64,000 bases of DNA from Aureimonas sp. SA4125 (GTDB lineage Bacteria; Pseudomonadota; Alphaproteobacteria; Rhizobiales; Rhizobiaceae). Shown here piece after piece: positions 9,342 to 19,534 of the stretch. Positions within the stretch are counted from its first letter, which is position 1. Every line of letters begins with the position of its first letter. A model generated the notes under the pieces. That model searched no databases. It was not told the DNA's origin and saw only the letters and a program-made list of their open reading frames with translations. The position numbers and the translations under genes are program-made. Where the stretch lies: positions 1,550,001-1,614,000 of the forward strand of contig NZ_AP025032.1 of assembly GCF_019973775.1 (NCBI RefSeq). Reading direction: 5' to 3'.

Positions 9342-10181
9342 CTACTCCGCGCTCGCTCCCGGACCCGGCACGGCGCCGGGCGGGCACTTGCCGAGGATGA
9401 TCATGCCGAGGACCTCATCCTTGGTCACGTCCGACGTGGCCGCGCCGCCGACGACCTTGCCGTTCTTCATGACGACGACGCGGTCGGCGAGGTCGAAGAC
9501 GTCGTGGATGTCGTGGCTGATCAGGAAGATGCCGATGCCCTCTTTCTTCAACTGCTTGATGAGTTCGCCGACCTGCGCCGTCTCCTGCGGCCCGAGCGCT
9601 GCCGTCGGCTCGTCCATGATCAGGATGCGGGCGTTGAAGAGGATGGCGCGGGCGATCGCCACCGACTGCCGCTGCCCGCCGGACAGCGCCTTCACCGGCT
9701 CCTTGAAGCGGCGGAAGTTCGGGTTGAGACGGCCCATGACCGTGCGCGCCTCCGCCTCCATCGCCGCATCGTCGAGCGTGCCCCAGGGGGTCAGCTTCTC
9801 CCGGCCGAGAAACAGGTTGGCGGCGGCGTCGACATTGTCGGCGAGCGCGAGCGTCTGGTAGATCGTCTCGATGCCGAAGGCTTTGGCCTCGCGCGGATTG
9901 GTGATCGAGACCTTCTCGCCCTTGACGAAGATTTCGCCTTCGCCGGCCTGGTAGGCGCCCGACAGGATCTTGATCAGCGTCGACTTTCCCGCGCCGTTGT
10001 GGCCGAGAAGCGCCACGACCTCGCCGGGGTAGAGGTCGATCGAGGCACGGTCGACGGCATGGATGCCGCCGAAGGCGATCGAGATGTCGCGCATCTCGAC
10101 CAGCGGCGGGCCGGAGCGGTCGACCGGGGCGGGATGGCCGGGCCCGTGGTCGGTGATCTCGGCCATGCTGGACGCGGTCAT
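9342..10181 (-). CDS. xylG: Xylose ABC transporter ATPase, single-domain
   Basis: A 279-residue ATPase with Walker [19 protein letters not shown] (about residues 54-71), signature [15 protein letters not shown], Walker [13 protein letters not shown] and the switch [15 protein letters not shown]. It has one nucleotide-binding domain, unlike the ~510-residue tandem XylG of E. coli, and resembles the FrcA type of rhizobia. It would work as a homodimer with XylH. The start at 10181 overlaps the xylH stop by 4 bases. The C-terminal tail [13 protein letters not shown] ends next to the IS481 remnant and may not be original. Confidence 0.88.
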   Translation of the reverse strand: MTASSMAEITDHGPGHPAPVDRSGPPLVEMRDISIAFGGIHAVDRASIDLYPGEVVALLGHNGAGKSTLIKILSGAYQAGEGEIFVKGEKVSITNPREAKAFGIETIYQTLALADNVDAAANLFLGREKLTPWGTLDDAAMEAEARTVMGRLNPNFRRFKEPVKALSGGQRQSVAIARAILFNARILIMDEPTAALGPQETAQVGELIKQLKKEGIGIFLISHDIHDVFDLADRVVVMKNGKVVGGAATSDVTKDEVLGMIILGKCPPGAVPGPGASAE

Positions 10182-11485
10182 GCGGCCCTCCTGCGGTAGA
10201 CGGTGTCGATCCAGACGGCGATGACGAGGACGATGCCGACGACGATCGACTGCAAGGGCGAGTCGATCCCGAGGAGCACCATGCCCGACTGCAGCGACTG
10301 CATCACCAGCGCGCCGAGGAGGGCGCCGGCGATCGTCCCGGCACCGCCGGCAAGCGAGGTGCCGCCGATGACGGCGGCGGCGATGACGTAAAGCTCGTCC
10401 AGCGTGCCCTGCGCGTTGGTTGCGGCATTCAGGCGGGCGGTCGAGATCGCGGCGGAGATGCCGGCGAGACCGCCCATCAGCATGAACACCTTCATCAGCA
10501 CCCAGCGCGTGTTGATGCCGGCAAGCTCCGCCGCCTCGGGATTGCCGCCGATGGCGAAGACGTAGCGACCGAAACGCGTCCGCCGGGTGATGAAGGTCAT
10601 GACGATGCCGGCGGCGATGGCGATCAGCACGGGGATGGCGACACCGTAGCCGATCTGCAGCCCGCCCTCGGGCCAGGCGATGCCGTTCGTCTCGGCGTAA
10701 CGGCGGGCGATCGCCGTCGGCCAGGAATAGGCGTTCAGGACAGCCGCAGCACCGAGGATGGCCAGGAAGGCGCAAGCCGCCAGGACGCTCTCGGCCCAGA
10801 TCGGGCGCAGCGGGAAGCCGAAGCGCGTGCGCTTCTGGCGGGCAAGAACGAGCGAGGCGGCGACGGCCAGGCAGGCGAGGGCGGCAAGCACCCAGGTCGC
10901 GGTCACGCCGATCGAGCCTTCCGCGCCGCCGCCCATCAGCCGGAAGGTCGTGTCCATCGGCGCGATCGTCTTGCCGGAAGCGAGCCACCAGGCGCCGCCG
11001 CGCCAGACGAGGAGACCGCCGAGCGACACGATGAAGGAGGGCACGCCGAGAAAGGCGATGATCCAGCCCTGGAACCCGCCGATGACGACCCCGGCGGCGA
11101 TGCCGCAGACAAGCGCGAGGATCCAGGTGAACGGGCTCCCGAAGCCGATCAGTCCGGGCAGGACGGCAGTCTGCACCAGCGCCATGATCATTCCGGTGAA
11201 GCCGAGGATCGAGCCGACGGAGAGATCGATGTTGCGGGTGACGATGACCAGCACCATGCCGGTCGCCATCACGGCGACGGAGGACGTCTGGACGGTGAGG
11301 TTCCAGAGATTGCGGGGGGTGAGGAAGATTCCGCCGGAAAGGAGATGGAAAACCACCCAGATCACCGCCAGCGCCGCCAGCATGCCGAGCATGCGCGTGT
11401 CGATCTCGGTCGCCTTCAGGAGACGCTTCACGGCGCCGTCCTCGGTCGTGCGGCCGGCCGCTGCCTGCGATGGTGCCTGCGACAT
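10178..11485 (-). CDS. xylH: Xylose ABC transporter permease
   Basis: A 435-residue polytopic membrane protein of the ribose/xylose permease family, with roughly twelve hydrophobic segments. Characteristic stretches are [20 protein letters not shown] (about residues 77-96) and [20 protein letters not shown] (about 300), the coupling loop to the ATPase. The length fits XylH rather than shorter RbsC-type permeases. It forms the translocation path for the pentose delivered by XylF, whose gene is 347 bases upstream across a strong hairpin. Confidence 0.88.
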   Translation of the reverse strand: MSQAPSQAAAGRTTEDGAVKRLLKATEIDTRMLGMLAALAVIWVVFHLLSGGIFLTPRNLWNLTVQTSSVAVMATGMVLVIVTRNIDLSVGSILGFTGMIMALVQTAVLPGLIGFGSPFTWILALVCGIAAGVVIGGFQGWIIAFLGVPSFIVSLGGLLVWRGGAWWLASGKTIAPMDTTFRLMGGGAEGSIGVTATWVLAALACLAVAASLVLARQKRTRFGFPLRPIWAESVLAACAFLAILGAAAVLNAYSWPTAIARRYAETNGIAWPEGGLQIGYGVAIPVLIAIAAGIVMTFITRRTRFGRYVFAIGGNPEAAELAGINTRWVLMKVFMLMGGLAGISAAISTARLNAATNAQGTLDELYVIAAAVIGGTSLAGGAGTIAGALLGALVMQSLQSGMVLLGIDSPLQSIVVGIVLVIAVWIDTVYRRRAA

Positions 11486-11832
11486 CGTCGTCTCCTGCTG
11501 TTGGCCGCCTGCTTCTGGCAGCAGCCTTTTGAAGGCGGCCTTTTGCCGGCCATGCCGGAAAGCGCCCGCTGGCCTCGGATCGGCGGACCGGCAGACACTT
11601 GGACGGACGTTCCGGCGAACCCGCCGCGGCGGGAGGGATGACTGGTTGCCGTGTTCAAGGCCTCGCCACCCAAGCCGTCTGACCTGCCGTCTGTCGGCTC
11701 GCGAGGGCGGCTCGCGGGAGTGATCCGGCGGCGGAATTTGATGCGACCCTTTCGCAACCGCGATGGGTGGCGGGACTGCGGGTCGGACGGAAAGGCCGCG
11801 CGCCCCCCGGGGGGCGCGCGGCCGGCGGCCTG
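11486..11832. other. xylF-xylH intercistronic region, non-coding
   Basis: 347 bases without a convincing gene. The one clear element is the 30-bp palindrome next to the xylF stop. The length and the hairpin suggest separate control of the binding protein and the membrane components. Confidence 0.6.
11794..11823 (-). terminator. Perfect 30-bp palindrome after xylF
   Basis: Arms GGCCGCGCGCCCCCC and GGGGGGCGCGCGGCC are fully complementary with no spacer, starting 9 bases past the xylF stop. In the xylF direction it is followed by TTTCCGTCC. It probably stabilises the xylF message or attenuates transcription into xylH, giving more binding protein than membrane complex. A long U-run is absent, so full termination is doubtful. 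Confidence 0.6.
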
Positions 11833-12876
11833 TTACTGGCAGGCGGCGACCTTGGTGTCGGTCACGCCCTGGCAGACGACGTCCTTGGAAACCCAGCCGG
11901 CATCGATGATGGTGCCGAGGTTCTCCTTGGTGATGGCGACGGGCTTCAGGAAGATCGACTGCATCTCGATGCCCTTGGCGCCGCCGTTGAAGGCGGTCAC
12001 GTCGGCGATGTCGCCCATCGCCTTGCCGTCGGCGAGCTCGATGGCGATCTCGGCGGCGCGCTTGCCAAGGTCGCGCGAGTCCTTCCAGACCGACACGGTC
12101 TGGGTGCCGCGGGCAATGCGGTTCAGCGCGGCGAAGTCGGCATCCTGGCCGGAGACCGGGACGGTGCCGGCAAGGCCCTGCGCTTCGAGAGCGGCGATGG
12201 CGCCGCCGGCGGTGCCGTCATTGGAGGCGACCACGGCCGCGACCTCGTTGTTGTTGGCCGTCAGGATCTGCTCCATGTTGGCCTGGGCGTTCTCGGGCAG
12301 CCAACCGTCGGTATAGGTTTCACCGACATTCTTGATCTTGCCCGCGTCCATCGCCTCCTTCAGCACTTCGACCTGGCCGGAGAAGAGGAAGTCGGCGTTC
12401 GGATCGGCCGAGGAGCCCTTGATGAAGGCGTAATTGCCCTCGGGCGCGACCTTCAGCACCTCGCGCGCCTGGATCCGTCCGACTTCCTTGTTGTCGAAGG
12501 TGATGTAGAAGGCGTCCTTGTTCTCGATCAGGCGGTCGTAGCCGACCACCGGAATGCCCTCGTTGACGGCCTTTTCGACCGCCGGACCGATGGCATCGGA
12601 GTCCTGCGCGAGAATGATGAGGGCGTTGGCACCCTGCGAGATCAGGCTCTCGACGTCGGTGAGCTGCTTGGCGGCGGACGACTGCGCGTCGGCCGAGATG
12701 TACTTGCCGCCGGCGGCCTCGATGGCGGCCTTGATCGCGGCTTCGTCGGTCTTCCAGCGTTCTTCCTGGAAATTCGACCAGGATACGCCGATGGTCTTGC
12801 CGGCCTGCGCAAGGGCCGAGCCCGTCAGCAGGCACGAAAATGCGGCGCCCGCGAGGGCGAGGGTCAATCTCTTCAT
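11833..12876 (-). CDS. xylF: D-xylose-binding periplasmic protein
   Basis: A 347-residue periplasmic binding protein with a Sec signal peptide ([19 protein letters not shown], cleavage near ALAQA). The mature part begins [20 protein letters not shown], a characteristic XylF opening; [19 protein letters not shown] and [17 protein letters not shown] are further XylF-like blocks. It captures D-xylose for XylHG. A GGGAGGA ribosome site lies just before the ATG at 12876. It is transcribed divergently from the ROK repressor gene. Confidence 0.93.
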   Translation of the reverse strand: MKRLTLALAGAAFSCLLTGSALAQAGKTIGVSWSNFQEERWKTDEAAIKAAIEAAGGKYISADAQSSAAKQLTDVESLISQGANALIILAQDSDAIGPAVEKAVNEGIPVVGYDRLIENKDAFYITFDNKEVGRIQAREVLKVAPEGNYAFIKGSSADPNADFLFSGQVEVLKEAMDAGKIKNVGETYTDGWLPENAQANMEQILTANNNEVAAVVASNDGTAGGAIAALEAQGLAGTVPVSGQDADFAALNRIARGTQTVSVWKDSRDLGKRAAEIAIELADGKAMGDIADVTAFNGGAKGIEMQSIFLKPVAITKENLGTIIDAGWVSKDVVCQGVTDTKVAACQ

Positions 12877-12963
12877 GGTGTTCCTCCCAGTGGCGCATGC
12901 GCGCCCGTCAAAAACCCGGGACTCTCCCATCCCGCCGAGTGCCTTGAAAAGCATCGCACTGAC

Positions 12964-12984
12964 TTTTTCCAAGTCTCGGAAAAA
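12964..12984. promoter_or_regulatory. Candidate XylR operator between xylF and xylR
   Basis: Perfect 7-bp arms TTTTTCC and GGAAAAA separated by AAGTCTC lie in the 207-base divergent promoter region, about 88 bases before the xylF start. ROK-family xylose repressors bind A/T-rich palindromes in such positions. It is the best inverted repeat I see in this gap; the function is inferred. Confidence 0.55.
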
Positions 12985-13083
12985 ATCGTGACAGACAAAA
13001 TTATCCGTGTCAACATCGTCCCCAATCACTGGCGACGTCCCGGCAACGGGGCCGAAGCCGGGGCGGGAGGAGACGGAAAAAGC

Positions 13084-14337
13084 ATGCTTTCGAAGGCGGA
13101 CGCCGATGCCGTCCGGTCGCAGAACCGTCGCATCATCCTCGACCATTTCCGGCGCTTCAAGGTGTCGACGCGGCGTCGCATGAGCGAGGCGACCGGCCTG
13201 TCCCTGTCCTCGACCTCGGCGATCGGCAGCGACATGGTCCGCAGTTCCATTCTCAGCGAGATCGGCGCGGCCGAGCCGCCCAAGGGCCGCGGACGGCCGG
13301 AGGTCAGCCTGGAACTCTGCGGCGCGCTTGCCAGCGTCGCCGCCGTCAACATCACCGTCGGCGAGATCGCCGTGACGATCTGCGATTATGCCGGCGCGAC
13401 GCTTGCCACCGGCCGGCGCGAGCTCGACCTGTCCCATCTCTCTCCGGAGGAGCTCGTCGAGGCGGTGCTGACGCTTCTCGCCCGGACGACGGCCGGTGGC
13501 ATGGCGGGCGAGGGGGCCTTGCGCCAGATCGTCGTCTGCGTCCAGGGCGTGACCGACGCTGCCGACCGGCGCATCGCCTGGTCGCCGGTCCTCGCGATGC
13601 GCGACGTCGACATCGCCACGCCGATCGAGGCCGCCACGGGGGCCGTCACGCGCGTCCTCAACGATTGCGGCGCCATGCCGGAACGATTCCGCTGGGGCAA
13701 CGAGCTCGAGTCGTCGGATTTCGCCACGCTGTTCATCGGCTTCGGCGTCGGCATGGGGCTGAAGCTCGGCGGGCGGACGTTTCGCGGCTCGCACACCTCG
13801 GCCGCCGAATTCGGCCATCTCAACCACATCCCGCGCGGCGATCTTTGCCGCTGCGGCAATCGCGGCTGCATCGAGGCCTATGCCGGCGACTACGCGATCT
13901 GGCGGGCTGCCCGCGGCGCCCCCTCCGCCGTCGAGCGCCGTGTCCCGGATGCCGACATGCGCGCTCTCGCGGCGGCCGCCCGCGGCGGCGAGGTCGCGGC
14001 GCGGGAAGCCTTCGCGCGTGCCGGCGAAGCGATCGGCTACGGTCTCGGCCGCATGTTCGCGCTGATCGACCCGCTGCCGATCGTCTTCGTCGGCTCGGGC
14101 GCTGCGGCGATGGACCTTCTCGAGCCCTCGATCCGGCGCGGCATCGCCGAAAGCGCCATTGCCGGCGCCGGCGCCGACGTCGCTTTCCACGTCCTGCCCG
14201 ATGTCGACCGCGTGACCATGGAAGCGGCGACGACGCTGGCGCTGGCGGCCGTGGACGAGGAGATGGCGCGGGGGCCCGGCGCCGGCGCGCGAACGGAGTT
14301 GGCGGCGCGGTTCCTGACGCCGGAGCCGGCGCCGTGA
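13084..14337 (+). CDS. xylR: ROK-family transcriptional repressor of xylose genes
   Basis: A 417-residue ROK protein. The N-terminal winged helix is about residues 10-70 ([40 protein letters not shown]). The C-terminal sugar-kinase-like domain contains the zinc-binding [25 protein letters not shown] motif (near residue 250). The canonical ATP motif is weak, as expected for a regulator. The start at 13084 follows a GGGAGGAG stretch about 14 bases upstream. It probably senses xylose and controls both xylFHG and xylAB. Confidence 0.85.
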   Translation: MLSKADADAVRSQNRRIILDHFRRFKVSTRRRMSEATGLSLSSTSAIGSDMVRSSILSEIGAAEPPKGRGRPEVSLELCGALASVAAVNITVGEIAVTICDYAGATLATGRRELDLSHLSPEELVEAVLTLLARTTAGGMAGEGALRQIVVCVQGVTDAADRRIAWSPVLAMRDVDIATPIEAATGAVTRVLNDCGAMPERFRWGNELESSDFATLFIGFGVGMGLKLGGRTFRGSHTSAAEFGHLNHIPRGDLCRCGNRGCIEAYAGDYAIWRAARGAPSAVERRVPDADMRALAAAARGGEVAAREAFARAGEAIGYGLGRMFALIDPLPIVFVGSGAAAMDLLEPSIRRGIAESAIAGAGADVAFHVLPDVDRVTMEAATTLALAAVDEEMARGPGAGARTELAARFLTPEPAP

Positions 14338-14476
14338 CGGCGCGCCGCCGTACCGTCGGCGCCCTGCCGCGAACGCCGGCGAAGGGTCGCCGCGCTTGCT
14401 TCCGCCCGTTCGTTTTGAGATACGCAACCGCAGCGCCGGCCCCTGGCCGGATCGCCGCATCGCTCGGAGGAGCTCC

Positions 14477-15787
14477 ATGACCCCATCGTTCTTTTCACGC
14501 ACCGAACCCGTCGCCTTCGCCGGCGAGGGCTCGACCGATCCGCTCGCCTTCCGCTTCTACGACAAGGACCGGATGGTGATGGGCAAGCGGATGGAGGAGC
14601 ACCTGCGCTTCTCCGTCGCCTACTGGCATTCCTTCACCTGGCCGGGCGGCGACCCGTTCGGCGGCGAGACGTTTCTGCGCCCCTGGATGCACGGCGGCGA
14701 TGAGCTGAGCCAGGCGAAGGCCAAGGCCGAGGTCGCCTTCGAGATGTTCCGTCTCCTCGACGTGCCCTTCTTCGCCTTCCACGACGTCGACGTCGCGCCG
14801 GAAGGCGCCTCGCTCGCCGAGTCCAACGAGAACCTCGCCGTCATCACCGACATCTTTGCGCAGAAGATGGAGAGCGCGAAGGTGAAACTGCTCTGGGGCA
14901 CCGCCAACCTCTTCTCCAACCGGCGCTATATGGCGGGCGCGGCGACCAATCCGGACCCGGATGTCTTCGCCTATGCCTGCGGGCAGGTGAAGGCGGCGAT
15001 CGACGCGACGCATAAGCTCGGCGGCGCGAATTTCGTCTGCTGGGGCGGGCGCGAGGGCTACGAGACGCTGCTCAACACCGACATGAAGCGCGAGCTCGAC
15101 CAACTCGGCCGCTTCCTCTCGATGCTCGTCGACTACAAGCACAAGATCGGATTTTCCGGACCGATCCTGATCGAGCCGAAGCCGAAGGAGCCGACCAAGC
15201 ACCAGTACGACTACGACACGGCGACGGTCTACGGCTTCCTCGAGCGCTACGGCCTGACCAAGGACATCAAGCTCAATCTCGAGCAGAATCACGCCATTCT
15301 CGCCGGCCATTCCTTCGAGCACGAAGTGAAGCTGGCCTATGCGCTCGGCGTCTTCGGCTCGCTCGACGTCAACCGCGGCGACGATCTCCTCGGCTGGGAC
15401 ACCGACCAGTTCGCGATGGACGCCAAGGAAATGGCGCTGGTCTTCCACGAAATGCTGAAGCATGGCGGCTTCACCACCGGCGGTCTCAATTTCGATGCCA
15501 AGATCCGGCGCCAGTCGATCGAGCCGGACGATCTCCTGATTGCCCATGTCGCCTCGATGGACACCTGCGCCCGCGGGCTGCTGGCTGCCGAAAGGATGCA
15601 TGCCCACGGCGCGCTGGTGACCCCCCTGACCGAGCGCTATGCCGGCTGGACGGGTGCCGAGGGACTGGCCATGGCCTCGGGCGAGCGCACGCTCGAAGCG
15701 ATCGCCGCGCGCGCCGAGGGGCTAAATCCCCAGCCGCGCTCGGGCCGGCAGGAACTCCTCGAAGGCATCGTCAACCGCTACGTCTGA
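14477..15787 (+). CDS. xylA: Xylose isomerase
   Basis: A 436-residue cytoplasmic enzyme converting D-xylose to D-xylulose, the normal length for the family. Signature segments are [16 protein letters not shown] (about residue 52), the catalytic/metal region [13 protein letters not shown] (about 98), [16 protein letters not shown] (about 233) and [17 protein letters not shown]. The ATG at 14477 follows a GGAGGAG site. It lies 139 bases after xylR and 148 bases before xylB in the same direction. Confidence 0.96.
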   Translation: MTPSFFSRTEPVAFAGEGSTDPLAFRFYDKDRMVMGKRMEEHLRFSVAYWHSFTWPGGDPFGGETFLRPWMHGGDELSQAKAKAEVAFEMFRLLDVPFFAFHDVDVAPEGASLAESNENLAVITDIFAQKMESAKVKLLWGTANLFSNRRYMAGAATNPDPDVFAYACGQVKAAIDATHKLGGANFVCWGGREGYETLLNTDMKRELDQLGRFLSMLVDYKHKIGFSGPILIEPKPKEPTKHQYDYDTATVYGFLERYGLTKDIKLNLEQNHAILAGHSFEHEVKLAYALGVFGSLDVNRGDDLLGWDTDQFAMDAKEMALVFHEMLKHGGFTTGGLNFDAKIRRQSIEPDDLLIAHVASMDTCARGLLAAERMHAHGALVTPLTERYAGWTGAEGLAMASGERTLEAIAARAEGLNPQPRSGRQELLEGIVNRYV

Positions 15788-15935
15788 GCGGGCGGCGCAC
15801 CCTGCCGTCCCGCACCGATCGGGGCGGCGCCAAGGGGCGGCAGGGTCGGCAATGCGTCTGCCTTGCCGGCCCTCCGCTCAGAGACAAACGCGTGCCGGCC
15901 CGCTCGGCCGGACCCTCACTGGGAAGGCCGAAAAC

Positions 15936-17378
15936 ATGCCGAACTATCTGGGTTTCGACCTCGGGACGTCCTCGCTGAAGGTTCTCGTCGTCGGCGAGGA
16001 CCAGACACCGATCGCCACCGCCAGCGTTCCGCTGACGGTGGAACGCCCGGCCTTCGGCTGGTCCGAGCAGGATCCGGCTTCCTGGATCGCGGCATGCCAG
16101 ACGGCCATGGGAATGCTGAAGGCAAGCCATGCCGAGGCGCTGTCGAGGGTCGAGGGCATCGGCCTTTCCGGCCACATGCACGGCGCGACGCTGATCGGCC
16201 CCGACGACGCCGTGCTCCGCCCCTGCATTCTCTGGAACGACACCCGTTCGCACGAAGAGGCGCGCGAGCTGGACGACGCGGCATCGCGGGAAATCACCGG
16301 CAACATCGTCTTCCCCGGCTTCACCGCACCGAAGCTGCTTTGGGTGCAAAGGCACGAACCGGAGATCTTCGCGAAAATCCGGCGGGTTCTCCTGCCCAAG
16401 GATTTCCTGCGCCTCTGGCTGACGGGCGAAGCGGTGTCGGAGATGTCGGACGCGGCGGGAACGGCCTGGCTCGATACCGGCGCCCGTGAATGGTCGCCGG
16501 AGATGCTGTCGCGCACCGGCCTCTCGGTCGATCAGATGCCGATCCTCGTCGAGGGCACCGAGGTCAGCGGCACGCTGCGGCCGGACCTCGCCGCGCAATG
16601 GGGCCTCGGCGTCAACATCGTGGTTGCCGGCGGCGGCGGCGACAACGCGGCCTCGGCCTGCGGCGTCGGCATCGTCCGACCCGGCTCGGGCTTTCTCTCC
16701 CTCGGCACGTCCGGCGTTCTCTTCACCACCACTGCCAGCTACGCGCCGCGACCGGAAACCGCGGTCCACACCTTCTGCCACGCCCTCCCGAACACCTGGC
16801 ATCAGATGGGCGTGACGCTCTCGGCCGCGGGCTCGCTCGAATGGCTGAGCACGCTTTTGCGCCAGACGCCGGCGGAACTCACCGCCGCGCTGGGTGCCGA
16901 GGTCCAGGCGCCCGGGCGGCTCCTGTTCCTGCCCTATCTGTCGGGCGAGCGCACGCCCCACAACGACGCCGCCATCCGCGGCGTCTTTGCCGGCCTCGAG
17001 TCCGACACCGATCGGTCCGACATGACCCGCGCCGTGCTGGAGGGAGTCGCCTTCTCCATGCGCGACTGCCTCGTCGCCGGCGGCGGCACCGTCGACAGGC
17101 TCGTCGCCGTCGGTGCCGGGTCGCGCTCGGCCTACTGGCTGGACCTGATGGCGACGGTTCTCGGCTGCGAGATCGTGCTGCCAGCGGCGGGCGATTTCGG
17201 TGCGGCGCTGGGCGCGGCAAGGCTCGGCATGTGCGCCGCCACCGGCGCCGATCCGTTCGCGATCATGAGCGAGCCACCGATCGAGCGCAGCTACAGCCCC
17301 CGCGCAGCGCTGGCCGGGGAAGTCGACGAGGCCTACGGACGGTATCGCGCGCTCTATCCCGCCCTCCAACGGGCCTGA
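15936..17378 (+). CDS. xylB: Xylulokinase (FGGY family)
   Basis: A 480-residue kinase phosphorylating D-xylulose to xylulose 5-phosphate for the pentose phosphate pathway. The N-terminal phosphate-1 loop is YLGFDLGTSSLKVLVV, the substrate motif is GLSGHMHGATLI (about residue 78), and the adenosine region is GAGSRSAYWLDLMATVLG (about 395). The start at 15936 follows a GGGAAGG site. It completes the local xylose pathway. Confidence 0.95.
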   Translation: MPNYLGFDLGTSSLKVLVVGEDQTPIATASVPLTVERPAFGWSEQDPASWIAACQTAMGMLKASHAEALSRVEGIGLSGHMHGATLIGPDDAVLRPCILWNDTRSHEEARELDDAASREITGNIVFPGFTAPKLLWVQRHEPEIFAKIRRVLLPKDFLRLWLTGEAVSEMSDAAGTAWLDTGAREWSPEMLSRTGLSVDQMPILVEGTEVSGTLRPDLAAQWGLGVNIVVAGGGGDNAASACGVGIVRPGSGFLSLGTSGVLFTTTASYAPRPETAVHTFCHALPNTWHQMGVTLSAAGSLEWLSTLLRQTPAELTAALGAEVQAPGRLLFLPYLSGERTPHNDAAIRGVFAGLESDTDRSDMTRAVLEGVAFSMRDCLVAGGGTVDRLVAVGAGSRSAYWLDLMATVLGCEIVLPAAGDFGAALGAARLGMCAATGADPFAIMSEPPIERSYSPRAALAGEVDEAYGRYRALYPALQRA

Positions 17379-17597
17379 TCCTGCGAGCGCGCCAGCGGAT
17401 CAAAGTTAACGGAAACCTGCGATAGCGAGCTGGCCAACAATCTTGTTCGGCGGGCCATTTGGCACAGGGCATCGCGGCTATAGCCATCGACGCGCGCCTT
17501 CATGTACGGACAAGCGATGCCGGGGCCGTCAGTCCCCGTTTTGTGCCGCGTTGTCGGCCGCGGACGACGTCCGCTTCGCGACAGGAACCTGCAGCTG

Positions 17598-19085
17598 ATG
17601 AAGATGCCCGACCGTCTGTCGAACCGCTCGATCCTCGTCATCCTCGCCTCCGGTTTTTTCGCGCTGATCGTCGCCGTCGGCGCGGCGATCTGGGGCCTGT
17701 CGCAGTCGCAGGAAATCAGCCGCCTCGTCTCGCACACCTACGAGGTCGAGCAGGCGATCCTGGATTTCCGGGGACTGACGGAGCGTGCGGAGTCGGCGCG
17801 CCGCGGCTACCTGTTGGACCCCGCCGACGATCTCACCCAGACCCTTGAGGACACTGTGATCGCCCGGACGGCGGCGATGGACCGGATCGGATCGCTGACC
17901 GGCGACAATCCGGTCCAGACCGACGCGCTGGCGCGCCTCAGAGACCGAAGCGCGGCCCATCTGGACGAGATCAAGCGCTCGGTCGCCCTTCGCCAGAGCA
18001 GCGGGCAGGAAGCCGCCCGGGCGGCGTTCGCGGCCGCGGGACGCGATACCCTGAACGAGCTGCGCATGACGGCCCGCGGGATGTCGGAAGAGGAGCGGCG
18101 CCTCCTGATCGAGCGCAGCGCGGAGCAGAAACGGGGCATCGCGCTGTCCTACGTTCTTCTCGCCGCTTCGGGCCTCCTGCTCATCTTCGTCACGGCGGTG
18201 ACGAGCTTCGCGCTGCGGCAGAATTTCCGCGACGTGAAGACCTCACGCGACCAGTTGCGCGCGCTGAACGACAATCTCGAGACCGCCGTTCTCGCGCGGA
18301 CCGCCGACCTGCAGCGGGCGAACGACGAGATCCAGCGCTTCGCCTATATCGTCTCGCACGATCTGCGCTCGCCGCTCGTCAACGTGATGGGCTTCACCAG
18401 CGAACTCGACGCCGTGGTCAAGCCGCTTTCCGAGCTGATCGAGAAGGTCGAGGCCGAGTCGCCGTCGCTCGTTACCGAGGAAGTCCGTCAGGCGGTTGTC
18501 GAAGACCTGCCCGAGGCGATCGGCTTCATCCGCTCCTCGACGCAGAAGATGGATCGGCTCATCAATGCCATCCTGCGCCTCTCGCGCGAGGGCCGGCGCG
18601 TCATCACGCCGGAGCCGCTCGATGTCGGCGAGATGCTGGACGGAATCGTCGACAGCCTGCAGCACCGCCTGACCGAGGTCGGGGCCGAGGTCGCGGTCGA
18701 AAAGCCGATGCCGAAGGTCGTCAGCGACCGCGTCGCGATCGAGCAGATCCTGTCCAATCTGGTCGAGAACGCGGTCAAGTACCTGAAGCCGGGACGTCCC
18801 GGCAGGGTCGTCGTGCGGGGCAGGCGGTCGGGCAACCGGCTGATTTACGAGATCGCGGACAATGGCCGCGGAATCGACCCGAAAGACCACGAGCGCATCT
18901 TCGACCTTTTTCGCCGCTCCGGCACGCAGGATCAACCGGGCGAGGGCATCGGCCTCGCCCATGTCCGGGCGCTCGCCTATCGTCTCGGCGGCACCATCAG
19001 CTGCGAATCGAGCCTCGGTGAAGGCGCGACGTTCCGCCTCTCCCTGCCGCCGCAGTTCCAACCCATCAAGGAGAGTCGTAAGTGA
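17598..19085 (+). CDS. CHASE3-type membrane sensor histidine kinase
   Basis: A 495-residue kinase. One N-terminal membrane segment (about residues 11-33) is followed by a periplasmic CHASE3-like domain (ILDFRGLTERAESARRGYLL, about 53-72), a second membrane segment (about 185-207), a coiled coil, and a HisKA domain with phospho-acceptor H254 in IVSHDLRSPLVN. The HATPase_c domain has N-box ENAVKYLKPG, G1 DNGRGID and GEGIGLAHV. Its stop overlaps the next gene by 4 bases, so it is co-produced with two receiver proteins. The stimulus cannot be read from sequence. Confidence 0.88.
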   Translation: MKMPDRLSNRSILVILASGFFALIVAVGAAIWGLSQSQEISRLVSHTYEVEQAILDFRGLTERAESARRGYLLDPADDLTQTLEDTVIARTAAMDRIGSLTGDNPVQTDALARLRDRSAAHLDEIKRSVALRQSSGQEAARAAFAAAGRDTLNELRMTARGMSEEERRLLIERSAEQKRGIALSYVLLAASGLLLIFVTAVTSFALRQNFRDVKTSRDQLRALNDNLETAVLARTADLQRANDEIQRFAYIVSHDLRSPLVNVMGFTSELDAVVKPLSELIEKVEAESPSLVTEEVRQAVVEDLPEAIGFIRSSTQKMDRLINAILRLSREGRRVITPEPLDVGEMLDGIVDSLQHRLTEVGAEVAVEKPMPKVVSDRVAIEQILSNLVENAVKYLKPGRPGRVVVRGRRSGNRLIYEIADNGRGIDPKDHERIFDLFRRSGTQDQPGEGIGLAHVRALAYRLGGTISCESSLGEGATFRLSLPPQFQPIKESRK

Positions 19086-19534
19086 CCGGCCATCAGACCG
19101 TGAATATCGTGATGATCGAGGACGATGAGGGCCACGCGCGCCTCATCGAGAAGAACATCCGCCGCGCCGGCGTCACCAACGGCATCCGTCATTTCACCGA
19201 CGGTACTTCGGCGATGGAATACCTCTTCCACGCACCCGACGGTCCGGCGCTGAACGGGCCGGCGCTGGTTCTCCTGGACCTCAACCTGCCTGACATGAGC
19301 GGCACCGACATCCTGGCGCGGATGAAGGCGGAAGGCAGCGTGCTGAGGCGTACGCCCGTCGTCGTCCTGACCACGACGGACGACAAGGTCGAGATCCAGC
19401 GCTGCTACGACCTCGGCGCCAATGTCTACATCACCAAGCCGGTGAACTACGAATCCTTCGCTCAGGCGATCCGCCAGCTCGGCCTGTTCCTCAGCGTCAT
19501 TCAGGTGCCGGAACCCGAGGCCGACGCCCAATGA
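19082..19534 (+). CDS. Single-domain response regulator (Rcp1-like)
   Basis: A 150-residue CheY-like receiver. The acidic pocket is MIEDDEGH, the likely phospho-acceptor is D66 in LLDLNLPDMSG, Thr is in VVLTTTDD and the switch lysine is in YITKPVNYESF. There is no output domain. It starts with GTG inside the kinase stop (GTGA overlap). Small receivers of the Rcp1 type next to a kinase often act as phosphate shuttles; the next gene also begins with a receiver, so this is probably the middle of a relay. Confidence 0.87.
   Translation: MTGHQTVNIVMIEDDEGHARLIEKNIRRAGVTNGIRHFTDGTSAMEYLFHAPDGPALNGPALVLLDLNLPDMSGTDILARMKAEGSVLRRTPVVVLTTTDDKVEIQRCYDLGANVYITKPVNYESFAQAIRQLGLFLSVIQVPEPEADAQ

Noticed and set aside
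9342..10988. Fusion of the xylose ATPase with an upstream Arg-rich domain
   Set aside because: The upstream part is another frame of xylH; the ATPase start at 10181 overlaps the xylH stop in the usual ATGA manner.
11767..13083. Upstream extension of the xylR frame to give an 856-residue protein
   Set aside because: The extension is antisense to xylF, which has a clear signal peptide and ribosome site; xylR homology begins at 13084.
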